From positions 39,836,001 through 39,900,000 of the forward strand of contig CM069873.1 of NCBI GenBank assembly GCA_036172665.1: a stretch of DNA of 64,000 bases, in the 5' to 3' direction. The notes below the pieces were generated by a model. It was not told the origin of the DNA and searched no databases. It was given only the letters and a program-made list of their open reading frames with translations. This document shows, one piece after another, positions 34,210-44,558 of the stretch. This DNA comes from Prosopocoilus inquinatus. Its lineage: Eukaryota > Arthropoda > Insecta > Coleoptera > Lucanidae. How positions within the stretch are numbered: the first letter of the stretch is position 1; every line of letters starts with the position of its first letter. A program made the translations under genes and the position numbers.

Positions 34210-34640
34210 CCCACACAGCACAAGTACATCCATTAGACATACATTTCATGTAATTTATGGATATCCATGATATCCATTAGATGTCTATGGATATCCTATG
34301 GTTTTCTAATGGTTATCCAAATGTCCGCCTAATATCCATATCTTATTTGTATATCCAAGCAAATACGTCTTATGTATATACATTAGATATACAGGTATCC
34401 CTACTTTGGACTTTCTGTGGTCAGCATAACGATATCCATTAGATATCCATCTACTCAGCACAAGTACATCCATTAGACATCCATTTCGTGCAATTTATGA
34501 ACATCCACAATATCCATTAGATGTCTATGGATATCCTATGATTTTCTAATGGATATCCAAATATTCGCCTAACATCCATATCTTTTGCGTATATCCAAGC
34601 GAATACGTCTTATGTATATAAACTGCATATACATGTCAGT
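34210..34640. repeat. EnSpm left terminus with subterminal repeats
   Basis: Two ~239-bp tandem copies (from 34216 and 34455), each starting cagcacaagtacatccatta and filled with gatatccattagat / atggatatcc motifs in both orientations. Counterparts lie at 39385-39514 and 43345-43564. Confidence 0.85.
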
Positions 34641-35714
34641 TTTCTATTAGATTTACTGTAGACTTATTTTGGTCATTGTAAAGATGTCTCAAAAAGAACG
34701 TTTTGTTTTTGTAATAAAAAGCAACATTTATTCGAAAACAGGCGATTTTTATTTATGTTGAAATTATTGTGGAATATGGCCTGCATTCCTTGCACAATAC
34801 AGCGAAATAAAAATATCACCACCTTTTGAATAAATGATATGCTTATTTATTACAAAGTTAGATCTAGCACGACAATTTCATACTTTATAAATATGTTATA
34901 TTCAGGAAGTGCAATTTTCTAAGGTTTTGGATTTTTTATGATACACTTAATGCACCCAATCGAAAGCGTTGTGAAATATGCAGACAGCATCCCGTAGGTA
35001 CGTCAAATAAAAAAAATAGAGAGAGATGTGTAAGAATGAAATCCTATAAAACAAACAAGAGATTATATTTGATTTTGTTTTATTATATTTTTAATTTTAA
35101 CATGTACATGTAATTTCAATTTCAATTCAAAGTCTTCTTTAATTTAGCTGTCTCTTAAAAGTCTCTTCTCTCTAAAATAATTAAATAATACTAGAAAAAA
35201 TAATAAAAAGACATATTTTGAATTAAGACATGTGCCTTACGTCATTGTTATACAAGAAGTTCCGTAATGTAATGCCAGCACTCCACCCATGTGATCAATT
35301 CAAACCAAGTAAAAAAAAAAAAACTCTAATAAATGTTTGTTCTAAAGAAAACCGTTACAGAAATACTGGGTGTTAAATGTTCAAGTTTTTATTTTTTTAA
35401 TTTTAAAGTTAATAATATATGAAAAATAATAAAAACTAACAAAGCAAATCGTTTCTCAAGAGTACAACGTGTTTTTTAATTTTCGTTTTTGAAAACACAC
35501 TACCACTGCTGACAGATATCTAAATTTTTTTGATAATCACAATAAAAACGTCGTATTCTTGAAATACGGTTTGTTTTATTAGTTTCTTTTTATTTGAGCT
35601 CCGTTTGCTCTTCAGCAAGCAATAACTTCTTTCTACCAACTTCATAAGAAGCTTAAAAATAATAAAATTTACTCTTTATTCTCCAACAAATGATATTCAA
35701 ACTAGCCAGATAAG
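34641..35714. other. EnSpm internal non-coding region
   Basis: AT-rich. Downstream exons of the DUF4806-like gene might be here on the minus strand, but I could not recognise them. Confidence 0.35.
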
Positions 35715-35990
35715 AAAAAATTTAAATTTTTTTGCCGCAAATCGTTTTTGATTGCAGTGGATCACTCGAGCAGCCTCTGTACAGCTGTTTCAGGCCTCAT
35801 TGGGGCTTCGTTAGCAGAAACGTAGCTCGAGAGTTCCACTGCAAACCAAAACGACTTGTCCCTAGTTATTCGCAAAAGCGAGTCATGAATAGATTAAGTA
35901 AAGACATCTTAATTAAAATCGCATGCTGACCATCCTAATGCAATGTAAGGTCAGGATATGATTTTAAGATGTCGCTACTTAATCTATTAA
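35715..35990. repeat. hammerhead retroposon with 5' inversion, 12-bp TSD
   Basis: Flanked by identical tagccagataag at 35703-35714 and 35991-36002. The left part is minus-sense and includes the hammerhead and a monomer junction. The right part is plus-sense, ending ctacttaatctattaa. The inverted part contains the reverse complement of the constant end, so the template RNA was longer than one monomer. Confidence 0.92.
35765..35831 (-). ncRNA. hammerhead ribozyme motif, core mutated
   Basis: Core reads CTAACGA, losing the essential G of CTGATGA. Stem III ACAGCTGT, GAAA, triplet GTA and the outer CTCGAG helix remain. Expected to be inactive. Confidence 0.75.
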
Positions 35991-36079
35991 TAGCCAGATA
36001 AGGTTAATTTGAAGTTTCAAAATATATAGTAATGAAAAAGTGTTATAATTATAGAGTAAATTAACGTCTATGTACTCAC

Positions 36080-36272
36080 AATAAGTTCCCAAAATTTTCA
36101 TTTCATACATAGGCCAATCGTCTTGAGGTTGTTCAAAATTTTTAACTGCTGCAGTATATTTCACAGAGCTGTTAAATAAGGGCCAATAACATTGATCGGC
36201 TTTAATCCAATGTATTGGTACAAGTTGGACGCCATCATTGAATTCAACAACACACCATTGCTTTTGCTCCAT
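36080..36272 (-). CDS. DUF4806-like EnSpm accessory protein, first exon
   Basis: Begins MEQKQWCVVEFNDGVQLVPI and continues WIKADQCYWPLFN, the opening typical of insect DUF4806 proteins that often accompany EnSpm-like transposons. A donor (T|GTGAGTAC) lies after ...KILGTY. It lies 159 bp downstream of the transposase stop on the same strand. Later exons were not found, and the hammerhead retroposon lies just beyond the donor. The biochemical role is unknown. Confidence 0.6.
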
Positions 36273-36430
36273 AGCTGAATATATTAAAACATTTCAAGAA
36301 AAATTAAATCTAAAATAATCCTTAAATAATTAATATTACTTACAGTTCAATGGATAACGTTTCCTCTCAGAAGAAGAAGTTATAAATTGAATATTATATT
36401 TATATGGACACGGAATTAATAAATAATTAA

Positions 36431-38611
36431 TTATAAATCTGTATGCAGAATCGGAAATATGGCGTAACCATTTCTATGAGGAATTTTAAAATATTTGCAC
36501 GATATTTCTGCAATTGGCCATATTTCTAGATTTGTACTTAAATCTTTTACATATGCGCAGCCTATTAACGTCGAAGAACAAGGACTACTGTACAGTTCTG
36601 TAGTTTGTAAAAAATTTTTACCGATCACCATCATGCAATCATTCAATGAATGATAAACAAAATTTAGAGCTAACACTACTTCTTCATTTATTTTACAACA
36701 ATTATCTGGTGCTGAAGTTAACAGACAATATGTTCCTGTTTTCATAACTTCGTATTGTTTCTCAGCGGTACAATTATCAAGAAGCGGTCCTCTTAAGTGT
36801 TTCTTTAAAAAAAAAGGTTTCTTGTCATCTTCTTCTTCCCCACATAATAAATTATCTCGTTCTAAATACCTTTTATGTAATTGTTGTAAAGGTTTCTCAT
36901 GTTTGCGTAACATACGTTTCAAAGTACGCATATAATTTTCAGAAGGAAAGGCACTAAAACTATCAAGTGATCCTAAATTATTAACATCATCTAGAAGATG
37001 ACATAAACCATGAACATTATGTGATGTAGGCTCTTTTCCATACAAAATTTGAAAACACTGAATAAAATATTTTAAAAGGTTGTGTGCATATTCTCCATAC
37101 TGATGTATGTGCTCGTTATTGCATAGTATTCTTATAGCAACATGGAGTGACAGTAGGTGTTCATATACCTCCTTTGGTACTATACAAAATAAAACCACTG
37201 GTGAAGTGTACAATAAAAATTGTCGCAGTTCTGTGGCTTTCCATTTCGAAATATTTTTAATTTCTTGTGGTCGACGAGCAAATTCTTTTGGTATATGACG
37301 TCTTAAAGACAACAGATTGGTCGATAATTTACAAATTTGTTTATGTTGAAGTCGTACGTTCAGACTACCATTCAACCATAAACCGATAACTTTTTTGACA
37401 ACACCTATGCAAACTAAATGCATATAGTCCAGTGGAATTTGCGATACTAAACCGAAACTTGAAATATTTGTCAAAATTGTGTGTCCTAAGTGAAAATCTT
37501 TGTCTGTTTGTAATACAAAGCTTTCATCTGTACGTTTTAAACAATCCACTTCAGGAAAACATATTCTCCTGTCAAGATATTCTCCTTCTTGAATACATTT
37601 TGTACATCCAAAATAACCGGTATGTCCTTTAGTTTTCGTTATGAACGACTTGGCCGGCGCATCGCATATGATGCAACGAAGTCGTACGTTAAACTTAAAG
37701 CCTTTATATAATATACCACATTTTGTCAGATGAATCATTTCATCGACAAATTCTTGTAAGAATTGATTTGGATTTTCTGGTTTTGCGTATCCATGACACG
37801 CACCAATTAAAAAAACTTTTCCCTTTGGATAAATACTGCCTAGGATTGGCCAGAGCTGACTATTGTTAGAGTTTGAAAGTGGTAAACCATCAATGCCAAC
37901 ATCAATTTGTATATCAGAATTTACTTCTGCAAAATGACACTTACTTAAAATATTCAATATGGCGTTTTGTATTCCAAAATGGCAATAATAACCAGAATCG
38001 ATGGTTTTTATTTTTGTAACTCTTGGTGTCTGGAGTAAAGTTCTAGCATCCTTTGGCAGAGACAAATTATTTTCTTGTTTTCGTAGGACAACTAATATAT
38101 CGGATATAGCTGTATGGCAAATATTATATTTAATTGCCCACGCGGCCAATTCATGTTTTATATTGAACGCAATACTGTCACCTTCATATATTTGTTTTCC
38201 ATTTTCATCTACTTCCTCAGAGTTTTTTATAAAACCATCACTAGTATGGATGTTTAATGAATTGTCATGAGTTGTATTGAAACATTCATCCTCTGAGCAA
38301 CATTTTTCTTGCTCAAATGAATTATTATAAAATTCATTTTGTAGTTCTTCTTCAATGAAAACCGAACAATGTTTTTTATTAGCTTCCACGCTTTCCTTAC
38401 TGGCTTCTGGTTGTAAATGAGGATTTAAATGGTTGACATGACGTTGGGATACTCTTGCGTTTCTACTGTCTTTAGAAACTAACCTGCGCAAATGTCTTCT
38501 AGATATATTTATTATATCTTTCTTCTTACGTGTCCTCATTGAAATGTTTAACGGGTCAATTTTCTGAAGCTCTATCTTAAAAAAAATCGGTTCAAGTCGG
38601 CTAATAAACAT
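36431..38611 (-). CDS. EnSpm/CACTA-like transposase, intact 726-codon ORF
   Basis: A single uninterrupted frame. Translation may begin at the first Met or at MRTRKKKD 24 residues later. The N-terminus is basic, then an acidic stretch. Catalytic DDE-type residues are likely the Asp of VGIDGLPLSNSNNSQLWPIL, the Asp of IPLDYMHLVCIGVVKKVI and the Glu of AFPSENYMRTLKRML. A zinc-binding region has CIICDAP then GYFGCTKCIQEGEY. A conserved SKWKATELRQFLLYTSPVVL block follows. These match metazoan tnp2/EnSpm transposases that cut and paste elements with short inverted ends. The lack of stops points to a young copy. The decayed relative at 28293-33004 is a different family. Confidence 0.9.
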   Translation of the reverse strand: MFISRLEPIFFKIELQKIDPLNISMRTRKKKDIINISRRHLRRLVSKDSRNARVSQRHVNHLNPHLQPEASKESVEANKKHCSVFIEEELQNEFYNNSFEQEKCCSEDECFNTTHDNSLNIHTSDGFIKNSEEVDENGKQIYEGDSIAFNIKHELAAWAIKYNICHTAISDILVVLRKQENNLSLPKDARTLLQTPRVTKIKTIDSGYYCHFGIQNAILNILSKCHFAEVNSDIQIDVGIDGLPLSNSNNSQLWPILGSIYPKGKVFLIGACHGYAKPENPNQFLQEFVDEMIHLTKCGILYKGFKFNVRLRCIICDAPAKSFITKTKGHTGYFGCTKCIQEGEYLDRRICFPEVDCLKRTDESFVLQTDKDFHLGHTILTNISSFGLVSQIPLDYMHLVCIGVVKKVIGLWLNGSLNVRLQHKQICKLSTNLLSLRRHIPKEFARRPQEIKNISKWKATELRQFLLYTSPVVLFCIVPKEVYEHLLSLHVAIRILCNNEHIHQYGEYAHNLLKYFIQCFQILYGKEPTSHNVHGLCHLLDDVNNLGSLDSFSAFPSENYMRTLKRMLRKHEKPLQQLHKRYLERDNLLCGEEEDDKKPFFLKKHLRGPLLDNCTAEKQYEVMKTGTYCLLTSAPDNCCKINEEVVLALNFVYHSLNDCMMVIGKNFLQTTELYSSPCSSTLIGCAYVKDLSTNLEIWPIAEISCKYFKIPHRNGYAIFPILHTDL

Positions 38612-39384
38612 ATTTTAAAAGGGGTGTTTCCTTTTTAAATGGATCACACTGTATGGTTTACCCTGTCCCCATTAGAAATGAATTCGAAGTACTACTCAAG
38701 AAATACGATGCGCTAATAAATTATTTAGATCAACTCTTGCTATGAAATTTTTATCACTGCATAGTGAAAACCATTTTTGCACTTTTTTATGAGTTTTATG
38801 CCGTAAAAATTAGCAAATTTGACACTTTGAAAGTTCATTCGAATGAAGCGATACTTTAATAGACCATAAAAATCTGTCTAGTTAAATTGCACAGCAAGAG
38901 TTAATTTAAATAATTTAATAACACAATGTGTAAAGAAACAACGTTCCAAATTTTCTCAAGAGATTCATTGTCAGTATTAAAACACTGAAAATGGTAATGA
39001 TGCATAAAATCAAGACATAACCACGATTAGTGATTATCAACGGAAGAAATTCACATAAAAAAAATATATTCCTGTGACTATTTTTTGAAGGTTAAAATCA
39101 CTGCCAATTTTATTATACGAATATCTATAATAATATCAAATAATTAATTATCTGTTTCATTTAAAAATCACTCAACTTTATTGTAATCTCTTGGATAAGT
39201 ACATGTATAAATATAAAAGAATTTACTTGCCTTATCAAAATAATTGAACACACATCGATCACTCTTTGAGTTCAGAAGCGAAGAGAACGATATGCGCCAA
39301 GCCGCCAAACGCTTAGCGAATGCAGTTACGGAACACTCGAATATATGCGATTAGATACGATTAGATACGATTAGCCGCACGTAC
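38612..39384. other. EnSpm 5' non-coding region
   Basis: Just upstream of the transposase start. It includes a MITE-like end (ggggtgtttcctttttaaat, inverted orientation) at 38620 and three copies of gattagatac near 39350. A promoter is expected here but none is identifiable. Confidence 0.4.
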
Positions 39385-39514
39385 ATACGTGTATATCCAC
39401 ATGACATCTAATGGATATTTACTGTGGACTGGATACGACAGACATAAGATATGTCTAGTCATGAATATCCATAGGACATCTAATGTATATTCACTATGGA
39501 CTGGATATGATATA
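39385..39514. repeat. EnSpm right subterminal repeats, inner part
   Basis: Motifs such as gacatctaatggatattt and gaatatccataggacatcta. Separated from the outer part (43345-43564) by the BEL insertion. Confidence 0.8.
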
Positions 39515-39519
39515 GATAT

Positions 39520-39701
39520 TGTAATGGCGATTGAATGGACTGTATTTTAATTTTTGTAGAAAGAAAGAATTTTTACTGTGACATGTTCTAAAGAGCTTTT
39601 TTTATTATTTTTTTTTTAATTCATGGCATTCTTAAATACATATGCATAATTATACATAATACGTATGCATTCATACAAAGCACTCTATTTACATCGTAAC
39701 A
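39520..39701 (-). repeat. BEL 3' LTR
   Basis: Minus-strand LTR beginning TGTTACGATG and ending ATTACA. A short purine-rich GGGGAGCA tract precedes it on the minus strand. Confidence 0.93.
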
Positions 39702-39768
39702 TGCTCCCCGGGTTGAAGGACAAAAGTCTTTAAAACAATTAATTAATACATTCGAAAAATTTTAGTCT

Positions 39769-40721
39769 TTAAGTTGGCACTGGTAACGGACACAAATTCG
39801 TTATAGTTCTTTTGTAAACGCCACTTGGAGTTTTTACACTTACAACTCGAACTTTGCCGTCAGTTCCAGGAAACACTTCAACAATTCTTCCTAAAAGCCA
39901 TCGTGCGGGAGGTAAATTTTCATTTTTTAAAATAACCATGGTTCCTACTGTACAACAATTTTTGCCTTGCTGCCATTTCTTTCTTTGTTGTAGATTACAA
40001 AGATAATCTCTACTCCATCTTTTCCAAAACTCTGACACATTTGTTGCATTAATTGATATCGGGATAATTTATTTATTGGTAAATGCAATAAACTTGGATC
40101 TGGAAGCATTATCATTACTTTACAAATTAAAAAATGTGACGGAGTCAGAGGTGTTAAATCAGTTGGATCTGATGACATGGCATGAAGGGGTCTTGAATTC
40201 AAGATTGATTCCACTTGAGTTAACACAGTTGAAAATTCTTCGTACGTCAAAATCGTTTCTCCAATTACTTTGGTGAGATGGAGTTTTACAATTTTTATAT
40301 TTGACTCCCACAAACCCCCAAAATGTGGAGATTTTGGTGGAATAAAATTCCATTTTACATTATATTGTGAGCAAAAATTAACAATAGAATCATTCGATTT
40401 TTTTAGAAATTGATTTAATTCTTTTAGTTAATTTGCAGCACCAACAAAATTTGTACCATTATCAGACCATAGTTCATTTGGGAAACCTCGTCTTGCTGAA
40501 AATCTACGTAAACATGAAATAAAACATTCAGTTGTCAAATCAGATACTAATTCAACGTGAATTGCTTTTACAGCAAAACATATAAATAAACAAATGTAAG
40601 CTTTTGAAGTTTTATAACCACGACCTTTACGATCCTTAATAATATAAGGACCAGCATAATCAATACCGGTAACTGAAAAAGGATGTAAAGGCGTTACTCT
40701 ACTTTCAGGAAGATTACCCAT
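39769..40721 (-). pseudogene. BEL/Pao integrase and C-terminal DUF5641-like domain
   Basis: Integrase core from 40721: VTGIDYAGPYIIKD (first Asp), LWSDNGTNFVGAAN (second Asp), then after a stop near 40428, PPKSPHFGGLWESNIKIVK (Glu). Then LTQVESILNSRPLHAMSSDP and LTPSHFLI, and a frame change near 40020 into RWLLGRIVEVFPGTDGKVRVV and KRTITNLCPLPV, the module typical of Pao-type integrases. At least one stop and one frameshift break it. Confidence 0.88.
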
Positions 40722-40749
40722 TATATTATTTAAAAATACAGGCTTAGCC

Positions 40750-42801
40750 TTAAGACATATTAAGCAATTTCTGGTTATGTCTTTTTATTGCTAGATTTTT
40801 TGAGTCACCTAACTTATTTTCATTATATTTAAGCGGTAATCTTACAATGAAACGACCATCATCATTTCTTGTATAATTATTTATAAATATTTTTTCACAT
40901 TCTTCATCATCATTAGACATAAATTTAACAGAAGGACAATCCTCAATTGTCCAAAATTTATTTATTACGTCATGTAAAATTTGATTTTCATTTATGCTGA
41001 ATAAACAATTGGAATTCGTATTGAATGAATTAATCTGACCAGCTGTAATATAACCAAAACTAGTGTTTTGTAATATGGGCATATTTTTTCCCAAGAAAAT
41101 TTTACCTGATCTGATTAAATTCCAAAAATGACTACCACCAATCAATAAATCAATTTCCTTTGATGTATTAAAATTAGGATCAGCTAATTTAACATTAGCT
41201 GGAATATTCCAACCAGAAATATCAATGGTTCTAGATGGTAAATGATTTGTAATTTGTTCTAAAATTAAACAAGGAAGATTAAAATTGAAATTATTGTACA
41301 TTGATTTCACACGAACATTACATTTTTTATTTATTTTGGAAGAACTTTGATTAATTCCAGTAATGTTCATGTTTATATTCTTTTGTGGTAACTTTAACTT
41401 GTTTATTAATCTTTTTGAAATAAAATTTGATTGTGAAGCACTGTCTAATATTGCATTACAAATATTAGCATTTCCATTAGCATCATAAATCAACACCTGT
41501 GCTGTTGATAAAAGTACATAAGAATTCAAATGACTATTTGTCAAAGCCATATCATTTTTATTAAAATTCTCCTCTGAAGGATGTAATAATGTATTATGAT
41601 TTTGGTTGCAAATTTTACATGACTTTGATTTACAATCTTTAGTTTTATGACCTACACATAAACACTTTTCACATAATTTATTTTCTTTTACTTTTTCTAA
41701 TTTCTGGTCGAACGACAATTTGGAAAAATCAAAACATTTATAAATTTTATGATTAGGTTTCTTACAATAATTGCAAGAAATTTTTCCTTTTGGAAGATTT
41801 TGAGACAAATAACTTTTTGAAATTCGAATATTTTCTTTATCATTATTCTTAGAAATCTTATTGTCCCTTTCTAATGACTCTAAAAGGTCAGCATGTTGTC
41901 TCAAAAAATCTTGCATATCCTTTAAGGATGGCGATTCATCTTTAAAGTTTTTAAATTTTTCCCATTCTATAGATGAATTTTTCTCAATTTTAGAAGAAAT
42001 TAGAAATATTAATAAAGAGTCCCATTTGTCGGTAGGTTGTCCCAAAGAATATAATGCACGCAAATGCTTTAAAATATTATCATTTAAATGACGTAATGCA
42101 TGAGCATTCTCAAATTTAATAATGGGTAAATGAAATAGTGCTTTTATATGATTATGTACCAATATTCTTGGATTATTATAACGATTGCACAATAAATCCC
42201 AAGCTATTTTATAATGAGAAGCAGTGAATTCTAATGATTTCATTATTTCAAGTGGTTCACCTTCTAAGGTTGCCTTTAAATAATGAAATTTTTGAATTTC
42301 ATTGATATAATCATTTACATGAATAAGACTTTCAAAGGTATCTTTAAAATATAACCATTCATCATATTTACCATTAAATTTTGGCAAATTAATTATGGGC
42401 AATCTAATGTTATTTTTAATATTCTGATTTGACACAGAAGACTTTGACATTTCTGAAATATTTTCATGATGATTTGAAACTGTTTCATTACTTTTCAAAA
42501 TTCTTTTTGCCATTGCAAAATATTTATTGTATTTATTTACAAATTCATCTCTCTCATTATACTGAATTTCAAGTACGTCATCATCACAACTTTGTTCAAT
42601 ATTTAACTGAACAGTTTCAAACTCATCTAAAATTTGTGGCAAATTTTGTAATCTTATATCCATTTCTATTGCTTTTTGCTCATCAATATCATTAGAATCA
42701 TTAAATTCATTAAATATGGGAGTTACAAAAGTTACAAAATTAGTTAATTTACGTTTAACAGCTCCTCTGTTCCTCACCAAAGTATTGTATTCTTGCGCCA
42801 T
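40750..42801 (-). CDS. BEL/Pao Gag-protease ORF, 683 codons
   Basis: Starts MAQEYNTLVRNRGAVKRKLT. Gag-like DUF1759 region includes LPKFNGKYDEWLYFKDTFES (~residues 133-152). Zinc knuckles CNYCKKPNHKIYKC and CEKCLCVGHKTKDC are both CX2CX4HX4C, followed by CKICNQNHNTLLH. The protease (DUF1758) has ILDSASQSNFIS as active-site segment and DLLIGGSHFW near its end. The frame then runs through the linker before RT (FWTIEDCPS, GRFIVRLPLKYN) and stops just past the deletion junction. Confidence 0.92.
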   Translation of the reverse strand: MAQEYNTLVRNRGAVKRKLTNFVTFVTPIFNEFNDSNDIDEQKAIEMDIRLQNLPQILDEFETVQLNIEQSCDDDVLEIQYNERDEFVNKYNKYFAMAKRILKSNETVSNHHENISEMSKSSVSNQNIKNNIRLPIINLPKFNGKYDEWLYFKDTFESLIHVNDYINEIQKFHYLKATLEGEPLEIMKSLEFTASHYKIAWDLLCNRYNNPRILVHNHIKALFHLPIIKFENAHALRHLNDNILKHLRALYSLGQPTDKWDSLLIFLISSKIEKNSSIEWEKFKNFKDESPSLKDMQDFLRQHADLLESLERDNKISKNNDKENIRISKSYLSQNLPKGKISCNYCKKPNHKIYKCFDFSKLSFDQKLEKVKENKLCEKCLCVGHKTKDCKSKSCKICNQNHNTLLHPSEENFNKNDMALTNSHLNSYVLLSTAQVLIYDANGNANICNAILDSASQSNFISKRLINKLKLPQKNINMNITGINQSSSKINKKCNVRVKSMYNNFNFNLPCLILEQITNHLPSRTIDISGWNIPANVKLADPNFNTSKEIDLLIGGSHFWNLIRSGKIFLGKNMPILQNTSFGYITAGQINSFNTNSNCLFSINENQILHDVINKFWTIEDCPSVKFMSNDDEECEKIFINNYTRNDDGRFIVRLPLKYNENKLGDSKNLAIKRHNQKLLNMS

Positions 42802-43158
42802 GCTTGAAACGTAGGTTCTTCTTCTCTTCTTAACAGCTAAGGACCTTCATTATTCATCAGGCTATCGTCCAGTCTTCATGAAAACATCGTAACGAATATC
42901 AGCGTCACACCGACGATATGCTAAGATGTCGTGGACTGTTCTCTTCAGAACGTATATATATAATATTTAATAATCAACAATTCAGAAGATCCTCGCTTCT
43001 TTGAATTTTGAACAGCAGTAGGAGGCAGCAATCAACTCTACGGTAGCAATACAATAGAAATTTCATCATGTTTCATTTACCACTCATCAAGAAATTATTC
43101 CATAGTTATCATTTATGCGGACCGATGTTACCAAATTATCCGGCTCGTTTGGACCAAT

Positions 43159-43339
43159 GTAATGGCGATTGAATGGACTGTATTTTATTTTTTGTAGAAA
43201 GAAAGAATTTTTACTGTGACATGTTCTAAAGAGCTTTTTTTATTTTATTTTTTTAAATTCATGGCATTCTTAAATACATATGCATAATTATACATAATAC
43301 GTATGCATTCATACAAAGCACTCTATTTACATCGTAACA
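43159..43339 (-). repeat. BEL 5' LTR and adjacent primer-binding site
   Basis: Partner of 39520-39701. Immediately inside it on the minus strand is TTGGTCCAAACGAGCCGG, starting with TGG as primer-binding sites do. It resembles the complement of a tRNA-Tyr 3' end, with mismatches. Confidence 0.9.
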
Positions 43340-43344
43340 GATAT

Positions 43345-43564
43345 TATGGATATAGATATGTGTAGTCGTGAATATCCATAAGACATCTAATGTATATTCA
43401 CTGCGGACTGGATATGATAAAGATTTTATGGACATCTGTATGTCCAGGCGTGTATATCTAAAAGATATCTAATGTACATTCATCGTGGTTTGGACATGAT
43501 ATGGATGTACATGATATGAATGTACGTCTAATGTACATACAATGGACGTTTTGTGCTGTGTGGG
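43345..43564. repeat. EnSpm right terminus
   Basis: Outer subterminal repeats (gacatctaatgtatattcac and relatives) and the terminal inverted repeat ending TTGTGCTGTGTGGG. Confidence 0.85.
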
Positions 43565-43860
43565 TTTACAATGTACATAAAGAATCTGTCTCTAATTTCA
43601 TAATGGAAATTGATCAAGCTTCTTCATCTAGTATAAATCTTATGCTGGAGCATGAGGAAATGGTAACAGAAAGTGGAAGACCTTCCACCAATGTTGTAGA
43701 AATGGATTTAGACACAGAAATTCCTGAATTAATAGTCACCAATAAGGTAACAGTAGGAGAAGGTATGGTTTTTTTTAAGAGTACGGCAAAGTGTCATTGA
43801 TTGGATCTCTCTAATTCACAGTTTACAAAAAAATTCAGTAAAAAGATAAATAAATTCGAC
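43565..43860 (+). pseudogene. P-element gene, linker exon
   Basis: The frame from 43603 (MEIDQASSSSINLMLEHEEM) is a plausible acidic/serine-rich linker between the THAP finger and the transposase core. A GT-type donor is possible near 43745. No domain recognised. Confidence 0.4.
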
Positions 43861-43952
43861 ATGTCTCAAAAAAGATGACAAGTAAACTTTAATTTAGTTC
43901 TTATTTTCTTAAAGGTCGTTTATTAAAATCACAAATTATGTGAATTGCTATA

Positions 43953-44345
43953 CAGGGTGATTGCGAAGTAAGTGCACAAACTTAAACCTGTCGTGTACCA
44001 CCGTAAATGAGAAAGATTGAACTCATATGACCTTAACCAAAGTTTTACACTTTTCGAGAAAATCGAAAGATAAGAAATAAGCATACGCCTATGCGTTTGA
44101 GATTAGTCAGGAAACATTTGGCACAAAAAAAATTTTGTCAGGTCAGGAAACATTGGCACAAACATTTTTTTTGTGCCAATGTTTCCAGACCTATCTCAAA
44201 AGCATAGGCGTACGCTTATTTCTTATCTTTCGATTTTCTCGAAATGCGTAAGACTTTTGTTAAGGACAAGTTCAAACTTTCTCATTTATGGTGGTACATT
44301 ACAGGTTTAAATTTGTGTACTTACTTCGCAATCATCAATCGCCTG
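43953..44345. repeat. hairpin MITE with TA duplication
   Basis: Near-palindromic 393-bp unit. Ends CAGGGTGATTGCGAAGTAAG and, read inward from the right, CAGGCGATTGATGATTGCG, flanked by TA. The centre has ggcacaaaaaaaa / ttttttttgtgcc. Lies in an intron of the P-element gene. Confidence 0.85.
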
Positions 44346-44558
44346 TATTTGTCACACATTGAACAAAGCCAAAGAAAAAAAAACTGTGAATAAAGGCTTC
44401 TTTTATATTAATTGCAACTGTTGTTGTAGGCAGAAATGTCAACTCCTAATCACTCAGTAAATTTTGGGAGATGCAAAGGTAATTCTATTAAAATACCATA
44501 TAGCATAAATAATATTCTATCAAATTAAATTCACTAATATAACTTACGTAACATATAC

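Larger units (their letters stand above)
39520..43339 (-). mobile_element. BEL/Pao LTR retrotransposon lacking RT and RNase H
   Basis: A 3820-bp element on the minus strand with 182- and 181-bp LTRs and a perfect 5-bp duplication gatat (39515-39519, 43340-43344). Gag-protease is open, then an internal deletion removes all of RT and RNase H, joining the protease/linker to the integrase near 40760-40790. The few LTR differences are mainly in T-runs, so insertion was recent and must have used enzymes from another BEL element. Confidence 0.95.
34210..43564 (-). mobile_element. EnSpm/CACTA-like transposon, 9.35 kb, with nested BEL
   Basis: Matching terminal inverted repeats CCCACACAGCACAA at 34210 and, inverted, ending at 43564. 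Both ends carry clusters of atatccattagatgtc-type subterminal repeats. The target duplication is at most the dinucleotide TT. It contains an intact transposase ORF (36431-38611), a DUF4806-like second gene (36080-36272), a hammerhead retroposon (35715-35990) and a BEL/Pao insertion (39520-43339). Without the BEL element it would be about 5.5 kb. It lies inside a P-element gene. Confidence 0.88.

Noticed and set aside
42429..42695. Plus-strand frames inside BEL and EnSpm regions
   Set aside because: Antisense shadows of well-supported minus-strand transposon ORFs.
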